This document shows, piece by piece, positions 1 to 7,027 of a stretch of 16,763 nt of DNA (the stretch's first letter is position 1; every line of letters begins with the position of its first letter). The notes beneath the pieces are model-generated. The model saw nothing but the letters and a program-made list of their open reading frames with translations. It ran no database searches and was not told the origin of the DNA. The DNA is from Bacillota bacterium (GTDB lineage Bacteria; Bacillota_H; UBA994; UBA5500), in assembly GCA_012727835.1 (NCBI GenBank), contig JAAYGE010000162.1, positions 1 to 16,763 on the forward strand. The letters run 5' to 3'. The position numbers and the translations under genes were made by a program.

Positions 1-326
1 AAGCGAATCAGGCCCATTAAAGGTTTGGTGCCCGGCGGCACTTGCATCCCCCCTAGAATTTCAAGTCCCGGTGGGAGCACCGGCCCCAGCATTCCTTCCC
101 AATCGGACACTTCTTCACTTGTTTCTAGTTCCAAATACTCGGCCTGACTAGACAGCCCCACCGGTAGGGGGGCAGCTAATGACAATATGGGACGCGGCGA
201 AAATCCTTGGGTAAAGGCTAAAGGAGCCTCCGCCCGCCGTAAAATCCGCTCCCAGTTCCGCAGCATGTCTAAATGCCCTACGAACCGCATCAAGCCATCT
301 TTACTATATCGCAACCAATACTTCAC
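1..326 (-). CDS. TIGR03936/DUF2344 radical-SAM-linked protein, partial (3' end off window)
   Basis: The open frame reads from a GTG at 324-326 to the left edge (108 complete codons, no stop), so the gene is cut at its C-terminus. The start is chosen because an AAAGGAG Shine-Dalgarno sequence lies 8 nt upstream and overlaps the stop of the preceding radical SAM gene (TAG at 332-334), which implies translational coupling. The N-terminus reads KYWLRYSKDGLMRFVGHLDM, then an arginine-rich ERILRRA segment, TQGFSPRP, and LAAPLPVGLSSQAEYLELE. This pattern (YSK.G..RF..HLD, QGF.P.P, PLPVG..S..EYL) is what I know from the TIGR03936/DUF2344 family, which sits directly downstream of TIGR03960 radical SAM proteins in many Firmicutes and is sometimes fused to them. 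Its biochemical role is not established. The family call rests on recalled motifs plus gene order. Confidence 0.85.
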   Translation of the reverse strand, partial: MKYWLRYSKDGLMRFVGHLDMLRNWERILRRAEAPLAFTQGFSPRPILSLAAPLPVGLSSQAEYLELETSEEVSDWEGMLGPVLPPGLEILGGMQVPPGTKPLMGLIR

Positions 327-331
327 TTTTG

Positions 332-2161
332 CTACTCCTTTGCCAATCGATTTCTTGCTGGCAGCTGTTGACAAACACCACATATGCTGCAATGGGCTGG
401 CCGACAATCAACGGTAGTCGCCTGCTGCCAAGCGTTTTCCCGTTCCTTCCAAAGCCATTCTTTCTTGGCACCGGGAGACAGATGATCCCAGGGGAGGATT
501 TCTTCCCTCGCACGCTGTCTATTGGCGTAGAAGGTAGGATCTAGCTCGGCAACGGCAAACGCTTGCATCCATTTAGCGAAAGAGAAGTGTTCGGTCCAGC
601 CGTCAAAACGGCAGCCGCGAGCATGAGCAGCTAGCAGAACAGCCCCTAAGCGCCTATCGCCGCGGGCAAAAATCGCTTCTAAGAAACTGAGCTCGGCGCT
701 ATGATAATTGAACTTAAGGCTACGCTCGCTAGCAAATAGCTTGCGTAGAAAACGTTGTTTCTCTTCCAAAGTATACATGGAATCTTGCGGTTCCCACTGG
801 AAGGGGGTCCAGGCTTTAGGCACAAAGGCTGCGGTGCTCACCGTAACCTTTAAGGGCTTGTCCGTCTTGCCCAGATAGCGATGGGCCCAAGCCGCCTTTT
901 TGGCCAGCTCAAACATACCCTCCAAATCGGCCTCGGTTTCAGTGGGTAGACCAATCATGAAATATAATTTTACACTTTGCCATCCTTCAGCTTGAGCACT
1001 GGCCACTGCCTTCAGCAGATCATCCTCCGTCACCTGTTTGTTAATCACATCACGCAAACGCTGGCTACCAGCCTCAGGCGCTTATGTGATACTGCCCCGC
1101 CGACTCTGTTGCACCTTCATAGCTTGTTCAACTGAGAAAGAATCGGCACGCAAGGATGGGAGCGAAAGCTTAATGTGATCACAGGAGAACCGAGCCAGCA
1201 AATCATCGAGCAAAGCACTCAAATCGCTATAGTCCATGGTGCTTAAAGACATCAACGAGACCTCGCTATGCCCGGTGGCTTTCAAAGCCGCTGCTACCAA
1301 CTCTATCAGCTCTTCCCGCTTACGTTCGCGTACCGGCCGGTAAATGATACCGGCTTGGCAGAAGCGACAACCGCGGGTGCAGCCGCGGAATACTTCCAAG
1401 ATCAAACGGTCGTGCACGGTGCCCAAATAGGGGACAACCGGTTCGGTAGGGTAATACCGAGGGTCCAATTCAGATAACACCCGCTTGTAGACAACGGGAG
1501 GGACGTCTACCAGTGGCTCCATCTGAGCAATGGTGCCATCAGCATGATAATGCACTTGGTAAAAGGAGGGCACATAGACACCAGGCACCCGGCTCAAGGC
1601 CAAGAGAGTGCTGTGGCGATCTAGCCCCTGTGCTTTCGCTTGTTTATAAACGTCAATAACGTCGGCCAGCGCTTCCTCCGCCTCGCCTAAAACTACGAAG
1701 TCAAGAAAATCGGCCAGCGGTTCCGGATTATAAGCACAAGGTCCCCCAGCCATAACTAGGGGATGTTCATCGCCTCGGTCCTTGGCCAACAGCGGAATCT
1801 GGGCTAAATCAAGCATATTGATGATGTTGCTATAACTCAGCTCGTATTGCAACGTAAAGCCCAAAAGATCAAACTCGCGCACGGGGCGTTTACTCTCTAG
1901 AGCAAATAGGGGCAGGTTATGCTTTCGCATTTGTTCTTCCATGTCGATCCAAGGGGCGTAAACCCGTTCAGCCACCGTGTCATCTCGCTGATTAGCCACA
2001 TGGTAAAGTATCTGTAAACCGAAGTGAGACATGGCAATCTCATAAACATCGGGGAATGCTAAAGCGATCGTTACTCGCCCTTCATGGTCCTTACGAACCG
2101 CATTCCATTCATTACCAAGATATCTAGCTGGCTTTTCCACCAGTTGTAAAATCTGCTCCAA
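332..2161 (-). pseudogene. TIGR03960-type radical SAM protein interrupted by an in-frame TAA
   Basis: This is a cobalamin-binding-like plus radical SAM protein of about 609 codons, close to the length I expect for the TIGR03960 family of unknown substrate. The start chosen is TTG at 2161, 10 nt after AGGAGGAGG; the longer frame from 2206 begins with a TTG lacking any Shine-Dalgarno. The N-terminal region (EKPARYLGNEWN, FPDVYEIAMSHFGLQILYH, AGGPCAYNPEPLADF) looks B12/Rossmann-like. The radical SAM cluster ligands are C261, C265 and C268 in FRGCTRGCRFCQAG. At codon 360 (1082-1084) a TAA interrupts GSIT-*-APEAGSQRLRDVIN, where relatives read GS(L/I)T(F/L)APEAG. The frame is unchanged on both sides, so it is a nonsense change, not a frameshift. 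The C-terminal half (LYFMIGLPTETEADLEG, FQWEPQ, and the Cys-rich CRPAHCSICGVC tail) is otherwise intact. It could be a pseudogene, a sequence error, or much less likely a readthrough product. Confidence 0.85.
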
Positions 2162-2210
2162 GATGTAATGTCCTCCTCCTAGGGCGTAAACTTGCCCAAT
2201 TATCAATAAT

Positions 2211-2239
2211 ATTATACCCGAAAAGCCTATAGGGGTAAT
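2211..2239 (-). promoter_or_regulatory. candidate SigA-like promoter for the radical SAM unit
   Basis: A perfect TATAAT (-10) lies at 2211-2216 in the 81 nt between the end of the M50 protease gene and the preferred TTG start of the radical SAM gene. The best -35 candidate 16 nt upstream, TTACCC at 2233-2238, is poor (3 of 6). The leader would be about 45 nt. This fits the radical SAM pair being expressed apart from the sporulation pair upstream, but the weak -35 keeps confidence low. Confidence 0.3.
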
Positions 2240-2242
2240 TGG

Positions 2243-3112
2243 CTATTCAAGTAAACGCTCTAAGCGTACATTGATCCCATGTTCGAAAATGGCCGCCAGT
2301 ACCTGCTCCTCGCTCACTATTCCTAACACTTGGCCGGCCGCCCCCAATACATATATCAGATGATATTTCTTAGGGACGAAATAGTCCAGCAAATCCCCGG
2401 CCTCACAATCGATGGCCACCGCCAATACGGCCGTAGGCATGGTGCCCGACTTAGCCAGTTCCCTTTGCTTACTGCTTAAGTAGGCTAGCAACTGGAAACT
2501 GCTCTCGGTCAGAATGCGTTGAGCGCTGAAATAGAGAAATCCGGCCACAATCAACATGTTTAGAGCTAAGGGGCTGATGAGCATGAGCGCCAATCCGGCT
2601 AGAAAAAACAGAACGCTGCATAAGCGACTGACTCGTACTGCCCGAATTGTCCCCGCCCTGAATCCATGCTCTGCTACTAGGTAGGCCCGATAAACGCGCC
2701 CCCCATCTAAAGGGAGGGCCGGTAAGAGATTAAATAGAACCAGGGTAACGTTCATCTGCAAAAATTGCTCGAATAACTGGGGTGTGGGAAAAAAGGGGCG
2801 CAGCAAAACGCCAGCTCCAATTAGCAAAAGGCTAGTCCACGGCCCCGCCAACGCAATTCGCATTTCGGCCTGGGGATCCAGCCCTAAGTTTTCTTGCAGA
2901 CTAGCCACGCCACCAAAGGGCAATAGTTGCACTTCTTTGGGTGTAAAGCCTAATTGTTTAGCCACCACCAGGTGCCCAAACTCATGCACCAACACGGAAA
3001 GAAAAGAAAGCGTACCCGATAATAGGTGGCCGGTAGCAGCCCAGAGCAAAAGCGGCAACAAAAAAAGATAGTGAACCCGTAGGTTCACTCCCCAAATTCG
3101 TCCTAAACGCAT
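2243..3112 (-). CDS. spoIVFB: Intramembrane metalloprotease, M50 family, SpoIVFB-type
   Basis: A 289-aa polytopic site-2 protease. The HEFGH zinc motif is at residues 43-47 within a hydrophobic segment. The second motif NLLPALPLDGGR supplies the third ligand, D136. Further hydrophobic segments follow at roughly 85-105, 118-135 and 165-195. The C-terminal 65 residues (about 225-289, ending GIVSEEQVLAAIFEHGINVRLERLLE) look like a single CBS module, as in SpoIVFB. In Bacillus subtilis, SpoIVFB cleaves pro-SigK in the mother cell and is held by SpoIVFA and BofA. Here it follows directly (13 nt) a LytM-domain membrane protein in the SpoIVFA position. The start is ATG with GGGAGAGG 6 nt upstream. 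Family is certain; the pro-SigK role is inferred from synteny. Confidence 0.9.
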   Translation of the reverse strand: MRLGRIWGVNLRVHYLFLLPLLLWAATGHLLSGTLSFLSVLVHEFGHLVVAKQLGFTPKEVQLLPFGGVASLQENLGLDPQAEMRIALAGPWTSLLLIGAGVLLRPFFPTPQLFEQFLQMNVTLVLFNLLPALPLDGGRVYRAYLVAEHGFRAGTIRAVRVSRLCSVLFFLAGLALMLISPLALNMLIVAGFLYFSAQRILTESSFQLLAYLSSKQRELAKSGTMPTAVLAVAIDCEAGDLLDYFVPKKYHLIYVLGAAGQVLGIVSEEQVLAAIFEHGINVRLERLLE

Positions 3113-3125
3113 AAACTACCTCTCC

Positions 3126-3821
3126 CTACCGGGGCAAAACCGATAGCGGGTCGATGGGCTGACCATCGACGATAACCTCAAAATGCAAGTGGGTGTCATT
3201 GGTCAAACCGGAACTACCCATTTTGCCGATTTCTTGTCCTTTGGCAACTTCAGCTCCCGCTTCGACAAGGGCTTCAGCCAAGTGGGCATACCGGGTGACC
3301 AGGCCTTCTCCATGATCAATCACCACATAGAGCCCCAAGTTCTGCTCTTCCGCCACCTCTCTCACCACACCGGCAGCAGCGGCTTGGATAGGTGTTCCCT
3401 CAATACCTTGAATATCTATACCATAGTGCATCTCCACTTGTCCAGTGACCGGATGATGACGCCAGGCATAGGCCGAGACGATTTGACCGGTGCAAGGATA
3501 AACCAATCCTTCCTCCTCTGGGTTGCCTATTATCCTTTGCCAAACGGCTACTAGCATACTATCATCGGCCTGCCAGTCGGCCCAAGCCGCCCATTTAGTC
3601 CCTACTGCGGCGCCCGGCTGGAAGCAATAGGCTAAATAGGTTTTACAAGACTGGGCCCATTGGAAAGGCAGAAAATTGAGCCCGGTTACTGCCAGCATCA
3701 CTAATGCGCAGAAGAACCAGCGCCGAACTGCCGAATTGGTCGCCTGTTGGCTTTGCAAGCGGCGCCGATAGGAGGTTGTTCGGCGATTATATATGCGTCG
3801 GTTATCTGACCAAAAAGGCAT
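3126..3821 (-). CDS. spoIVFA: Membrane-anchored LytM/M23 domain protein, SpoIVFA-type
   Basis: A 231-aa protein with a basic cytosolic N-terminus (RRIYNRRTTSYRRR), one transmembrane helix (about 35-57), a linker, then a LytM/M23 domain (about 105-231). The zinc-ligand pattern of active M23 peptidases looks complete: H132 and D136 in MHYGIDIQG, H180 in RYAHL, H211 and H213 in HLHFEV. The ATG at 3821 is preferred over the GTG at 3830 because AGAGAGGG lies 8 nt before the ATG but abuts the GTG. The position directly upstream of an M50 protease and downstream of min genes matches spoIVFA of B. subtilis, the anchor and inhibitor of SpoIVFB that is cleaved by SpoIVB. A plain M23 endopeptidase of the wall machinery is the alternative; co-transcription with M50 favours SpoIVFA. 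Confidence 0.82.
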   Translation of the reverse strand: MPFWSDNRRIYNRRTTSYRRRLQSQQATNSAVRRWFFCALVMLAVTGLNFLPFQWAQSCKTYLAYCFQPGAAVGTKWAAWADWQADDSMLVAVWQRIIGNPEEEGLVYPCTGQIVSAYAWRHHPVTGQVEMHYGIDIQGIEGTPIQAAAAGVVREVAEEQNLGLYVVIDHGEGLVTRYAHLAEALVEAGAEVAKGQEIGKMGSSGLTNDTHLHFEVIVDGQPIDPLSVLPR

Positions 3822-3850
3822 CGCTGCCACCCTCTCTTACTCATTTCTAC

Positions 3851-3884
3851 TCCATATATATGGACGAGTATAGAGGGATATACC
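3851..3884 (-). promoter_or_regulatory. SigE-like promoter and 14-bp palindrome upstream of spoIVFA
   Basis: Reading the minus strand between rodA and spoIVFA, GGTATAT (3878-3884) is followed after 15 nt by CATATATA (3855-3862). This resembles the mother-cell SigE pattern (KMATATT, 13-15 nt, CATACAMT); the -10 matches its CATA core and one further A. The leader would be about 27 nt. The B. subtilis spoIVF operon is SigE-dependent, which makes the match plausible. The -10 lies inside a perfect 14-bp palindrome, TCCATATATATGGA (3851-3864), which could be an operator or just AT-rich symmetry. Identification is by eye. Confidence 0.4.
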
Positions 3885-4972
3885 TAGAACAAGATCTTCT
3901 GCCGCCTCATTCCCACATTTAAAACTAAAGCAATGTCCATGCAGTAGGCCAAATAGGCACTACCACCATAAGTTAGTAGAGGCAGGGGAATACCAGTGAT
4001 AGGCATGATCGACACTGTCATACCTATATTGATAAACAGTTGAAATAGAGTGAGTACAAATACCCCAATGGCCATCATGCTCCCAAACACGTCCTTGGCA
4101 TTAAGGGCGATTTGCAGCATGCGATACATCATAAACACGAACAGGCCGATAAGCACCAGGGCGCCAACAAAACCAAACTCTTCCGCCAGCACGGAAAAAA
4201 TAAAGTCGGTATGCTGGGCCGGCAAGAAGTTGCGGGCGCCTTGGGTGCCCTGCATAAAACCTCGTCCAAAGAGACGGCCAGAACCAACAGCTATCAGCGA
4301 TTGAGTAACTTGATAACCGCCCACATTGCGATACTGGGGCGCTTCCGGATCTAAGAAGACCAACAAGCGCATACGCTGGTAATCCTTCATAACAAATTTC
4401 CACATAAATGGTATGGACATAATACCCAGCCCCACCAAACCGGCCAGATACTTTAGGTCCGTACCTACCCCAAAGAGCATGCCACCAAAGATGGCTACAA
4501 AGACCAAAGCCGTGCCCAGATCGGGCTGAACTAGGATTAAAAGCATGGGTACACCTACTACCGCCCCGGCTCTAGCCAGATCCTTCCAATCCTTAATCCT
4601 GCCATGCTGTTCTAGATAATAGGCAAAAGCAATGATGATAAAGATCTTAGCAAATTCCGATGGCTGTAATTGAAAGCCAGCAAGAGAAATCCACCGTTGA
4701 GCGCCACCACCTTCTTGGCCCACAACCAAAACAGCTAGCAATAGAACCAGGTTGACAATATAAATAGGCTTAACTAGTTTTGCTAACAGCCGGTAGTCAA
4801 AATAGAGAGAAGCGGCAATCAGGATGTTACCGATAGCCACCCAGATCAGTTGCTTTTTCATATGGTATTGGCTAGCACTACACAAAACAACGATGCCAAT
4901 AGCAGAAATCATAAGCATCGCTAACCATAACTGCCAGTCTAGGTTTTTAAGCAACTTACGATCGAACCGCAC
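3884..4972 (-). CDS. rodA: SEDS-family peptidoglycan glycosyltransferase RodA
   Basis: A 362-aa polytopic protein with about ten hydrophobic segments, of normal length for RodA. It carries the SEDS signatures GAQRWI, QPSEFAKI, QPDLGTALV, and QHTDFIFSVLAEEFG with the catalytic aspartate at D256, then the ending ITGIPLPLLTYGGSAYLA. RodA polymerises glycan strands from lipid II in the elongasome, working with class B PBP2. The GTG at 4972 is preferred: GAGAGGGG lies 8 nt upstream, whereas the in-frame GTG at 4981 directly abuts it. A terminator closes minE 60 nt upstream, so rodA probably has its own promoter; a TATAAA-like -10 sits near 4990 but I see no good -35. RodA here is separated from its PBP2 partner by the min genes, and that PBP2 lacks its nucleophile. 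Confidence 0.95.
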   Translation of the reverse strand: MRFDRKLLKNLDWQLWLAMLMISAIGIVVLCSASQYHMKKQLIWVAIGNILIAASLYFDYRLLAKLVKPIYIVNLVLLLAVLVVGQEGGGAQRWISLAGFQLQPSEFAKIFIIIAFAYYLEQHGRIKDWKDLARAGAVVGVPMLLILVQPDLGTALVFVAIFGGMLFGVGTDLKYLAGLVGLGIMSIPFMWKFVMKDYQRMRLLVFLDPEAPQYRNVGGYQVTQSLIAVGSGRLFGRGFMQGTQGARNFLPAQHTDFIFSVLAEEFGFVGALVLIGLFVFMMYRMLQIALNAKDVFGSMMAIGVFVLTLFQLFINIGMTVSIMPITGIPLPLLTYGGSAYLAYCMDIALVLNVGMRRQKILF

Positions 4973-5033
4973 CCTGCTCACCCCTCTCTTTTATAGTTTA
5001 CCATAGTGCTAGGTTGACTTTATAGTGGGAGAA

Positions 5034-5065
5034 ATTAAAAGGTGAGAAGACAAGCTTCTCACCTT
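5034..5065 (-). terminator. Rho-independent terminator after minE
   Basis: A perfect 11-bp stem, AAGGTGAGAAG paired with CTTCTCACCTT, closes a 5-nt loop and is followed by TTAATTT. The stem overlaps the last bases of the minE stop codon (5064-5066). It separates minCDE from rodA. Confidence 0.85.
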
Positions 5066-5333
5066 ACAGGGCGCGGACATTTCGGCGAACGGCTTTAATT
5101 GGTATACTCGTGATTAGTGCGGACGTGTTATCGTTCTGCTCCAACTCAATAGCCAGACCCCGCTCTTCTATTTCTACAAACTCGTTCAGCACGTCGAGGA
5201 TGCGCTGTTTAATCAAATCCAAGAGCTCGGGAGACAAACTGGAGCGATCATGGATCAGAATCAATTGCAACCTTTCTTTCGCTTTATCTCCGCTTCCCCG
5301 TCTCCCTCCCCAAAGACGTCTAAAATCAAACAT
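5064..5333 (-). CDS. minE: Cell division topological specificity factor MinE
   Basis: An 89-aa protein, the standard MinE length. The N-terminus MFDFRRLWGG is the membrane-binding amphipathic segment. It is followed by the MinD-interacting region KAKERLQLILIHDR and the C-terminal dimerisation domain (SPELLDLIKQRILDVLNEFVEI). MinE stimulates MinD ATPase and drives Min oscillation so that the septum forms at midcell. The ATG at 5333 is used because AAGGGGG lies 8 nt upstream; a longer frame from TTG at 5360 would overlap minD without a ribosome binding site. Its presence fits Clostridia rather than Bacillus, which uses DivIVA instead. Confidence 0.95.
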   Translation of the reverse strand: MFDFRRLWGGRRGSGDKAKERLQLILIHDRSSLSPELLDLIKQRILDVLNEFVEIEERGLAIELEQNDNTSALITSIPIKAVRRNVRAL

Positions 5334-5346
5334 TGCTATAGCCCCC

Positions 5347-6141
5347 TTAATCGATGCCAAAAAGCTTCTTTAGTCGACTAAAGAAGGTATCATCATCTTG
5401 CCACTCTTCGAAGGGCACCTCTTCTCCCAATAAACGACGACTGATATTGTAAAAAGCAAGGCCGGCCTTGGTGGTTTGGTTTAGTGCGATCGGTTCACCC
5501 CTATTGGAGGAAATAACGATTTTCTCATCCTCGGGCACCACGCCGATCAGTCTTATAGCTAACAGGTCGACTATATCTTTAATGGCCAACATTTCGCCCC
5601 GTTTGACCATGTTAGGTTTTAGCCGGTTAATTACTAAATTGACGTCACTAATCTCTTCTGCTTCCAGCAGACCTATTACTCGGTCGGCATCTCGTACCGA
5701 TGATACCTCGGGATTAACGACTACTAAGGCCTGATCCGCACCGGCAATTGCGTTTCTAAAACCCCGCTCAATGCCCGCAGGGCAATCGAGGATCACAAAG
5801 TCAAATTCCTGTTTCAATTCGGTAATTAGTTGCTTCATCTGCTCGGGCGTCACCGCATCCTTATCTCTAACCTGAGCGGAAGGCAAAAGCACAAGATTGT
5901 CTAGACGCTTGTCTCTAATAATAGCCTTTCTCCAGCTGGCTCGCCCCTCTATTACATCCACCAGGTGGTAAACGACCCGGTTCTCTAGGCCCATAAACAA
6001 ATCCAAATTGCGCAAACCGATATCCGCATCCACCAGGGCCACCTGTTTCCCCAGCGCTGCCAAACCGGCACCAATATTGGCGGTAGTCGTAGTCTTACCC
6101 ACGCCGCCCTTACCCGATGTGATCACTATTGCCTTGCCCAT
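5347..6141 (-). CDS. minD: Septum site-determining ATPase MinD
   Basis: A 264-aa ParA/MinD-type ATPase. The deviant Walker A motif GKGGVGKTT has lysines at K11 and K16, the same numbering as E. coli MinD. LVDADIGLRNLDL follows as switch I, and VILDCPAGIERGFRNA as Walker B/switch II. The C-terminus FFSRLKKLFG is the amphipathic helix that inserts into the membrane when ATP is bound. MinD recruits MinC to the membrane to block FtsZ assembly away from midcell and is released by MinE. AGTGAGGGG precedes the ATG by about 8 nt. The ribosome binding site for minE follows the end of minD directly, so the two genes are tightly packed. Confidence 0.97.
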   Translation of the reverse strand: MGKAIVITSGKGGVGKTTTTANIGAGLAALGKQVALVDADIGLRNLDLFMGLENRVVYHLVDVIEGRASWRKAIIRDKRLDNLVLLPSAQVRDKDAVTPEQMKQLITELKQEFDFVILDCPAGIERGFRNAIAGADQALVVVNPEVSSVRDADRVIGLLEAEEISDVNLVINRLKPNMVKRGEMLAIKDIVDLLAIRLIGVVPEDEKIVISSNRGEPIALNQTTKAGLAFYNISRRLLGEEVPFEEWQDDDTFFSRLKKLFGID

Positions 6142-6173
6142 ACTCGCTTCCCCTCACTTTCCACATCTATACC

Positions 6174-6794
6174 TTAATAATTGATCCGATGACAGGGCTC
6201 AATGATAATCTGACCATCCCGTAAACGGGCTATCTCCGGCTCTAATTTGGCCTCCACGGTTTCTCCGTCGGGGCGTCGCGCTAAAACACCCGCAATACTT
6301 ACTTGCGCAGGCATCATTATATTAGCCGCTACAAAGGCGGATCTGTTACCCCCATAACCCGCATGGGCCGTCCCCCGCAGGGCCCCCATGACCACAATAT
6401 TTCCTTCGGCTATTATTTCTGCCCCCGGGTTAACATCGCCAATAATGACGATGTGACCGGGATGATACAGTTGTTGGCCTGAGCGAACTGGCTTCTCCAC
6501 GATTAGCGATGTCATTTCTTTGCTATTAGGGGGTTCCGGCTCCCGAATCTGCTCCAAACGTACCAACTGTACTCCCTCGTACTTTTTGAGAATGCTGGAG
6601 ACGGTCGCCATCTGATCCGCCGAAAGGGTACGCCGGCCGGTATTTATGACCACACGGGCACCGCGAAAAAAGTTGCGACTCGTGGCTAAACGCTGCTCTA
6701 GTGAGTTGACAACCTGTGGAAATTCCACTTCATCGTTTAAGTAAATGTGAATACCTTCCCGCGTTCCTTTGAATAATACAGCTTCTTCTGGCAA
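6174..6794 (-). CDS. minC: Septum site-determining protein MinC (FtsZ inhibitor)
   Basis: About 206 aa, two domains. The N-terminal domain (about 1-95; VLFKGTREGIHIYLN, ARVVINTGRRTLSADQM) is the FtsZ-antagonising part. After a short linker comes the C-terminal beta-helix (from about 105: SGQQLYHPGHIVIIGDVNPG, EIIAEGNIVVMGALRGTAHAG), which dimerises and binds MinD. MinC with MinD depolymerises FtsZ away from midcell. The start is a choice: ATG at 6809 has no Shine-Dalgarno, while TTG at 6794 has GGAGGGG with 6-nt spacing (the motif lies inside the first codons of the longer version) and gives the expected short N-terminus before LFKG. I favour TTG. It is the first gene of minCDE. Confidence 0.92.
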   Translation of the reverse strand: MPEEAVLFKGTREGIHIYLNDEVEFPQVVNSLEQRLATSRNFFRGARVVINTGRRTLSADQMATVSSILKKYEGVQLVRLEQIREPEPPNSKEMTSLIVEKPVRSGQQLYHPGHIVIIGDVNPGAEIIAEGNIVVMGALRGTAHAGYGGNRSAFVAANIMMPAQVSIAGVLARRPDGETVEAKLEPEIARLRDGQIIIEPCHRINY

Positions 6795-6831
6795 CTTCAG
6801 CCCCTCCATTGCAACTAACTCTAACTAGTGT

Positions 6832-6872
6832 TTCTTTCGCTTTAAAACGACCAGTTCCTGCTTTCCTCGACA
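6832..6872 (-). promoter_or_regulatory. SigH-like promoter with Spo0A-box-like element upstream of minC
   Basis: After the mrdA terminator, the minus strand shows TGTCGAG (6866-6872), one mismatch from the Spo0A box TGTCGAA. Next comes AGGAACT (6853-6859), then a 12-nt gap and GCGAAAG (6834-6840). AGGA(A/T)NT, 12 nt, RNNGAAT is the SigH pattern; only the last T of GAAT is missed. The leader would be about 30 nt to the TTG start. A terminator lies just upstream, so a promoter is needed here, and I see no good SigA alternative. Identified by eye; function inferred. Confidence 0.4.
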
Positions 6873-6910
6873 AAAAGGGCAAAAAATGGGGCTTCCGGCT
6901 TAGGTTGACA

Positions 6911-6949
6911 GAAAAAAATAGGGCTGCGCAAGAGATCTTGCAACAACCC
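6911..6949 (-). terminator. Rho-independent terminator after mrdA
   Basis: The stem GGGTTG..GCAAGA pairs with TCTTGC..CAGCCC (one small internal bulge, one G-U pair) at 6921-6949, followed by TATTTTTTTC. It lies about 80 nt after the mrdA stop. A weaker inverted repeat, CTGCCC/GGGCAG at 6967-6994, precedes it in the 3' leader. It ends the maf-to-mrdA unit. Confidence 0.75.
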
Positions 6950-7027
6950 AATGTGTTTGCAGGCCGCTGCCCAACCTCTGTATGACAAGGGCAGCAACGA
7001 AACTCCTAAGATCCTAATGCAATAGCC

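Noticed and set aside
1082..1084. Recoding of the radical SAM stop as selenocysteine or pyrrolysine
   Set aside because: The codon is TAA, not TGA or TAG, and the position in relatives is a hydrophobic residue, so neither known recoding system applies.
6730..6951. 73-aa minus-strand frame, and a second 50-aa TTG frame from about 6997, in the mrdA-minC gap
   Set aside because: They run through the terminator hairpin, the promoter-like region and (for the first) out of frame into minC; there is no protein family resemblance.
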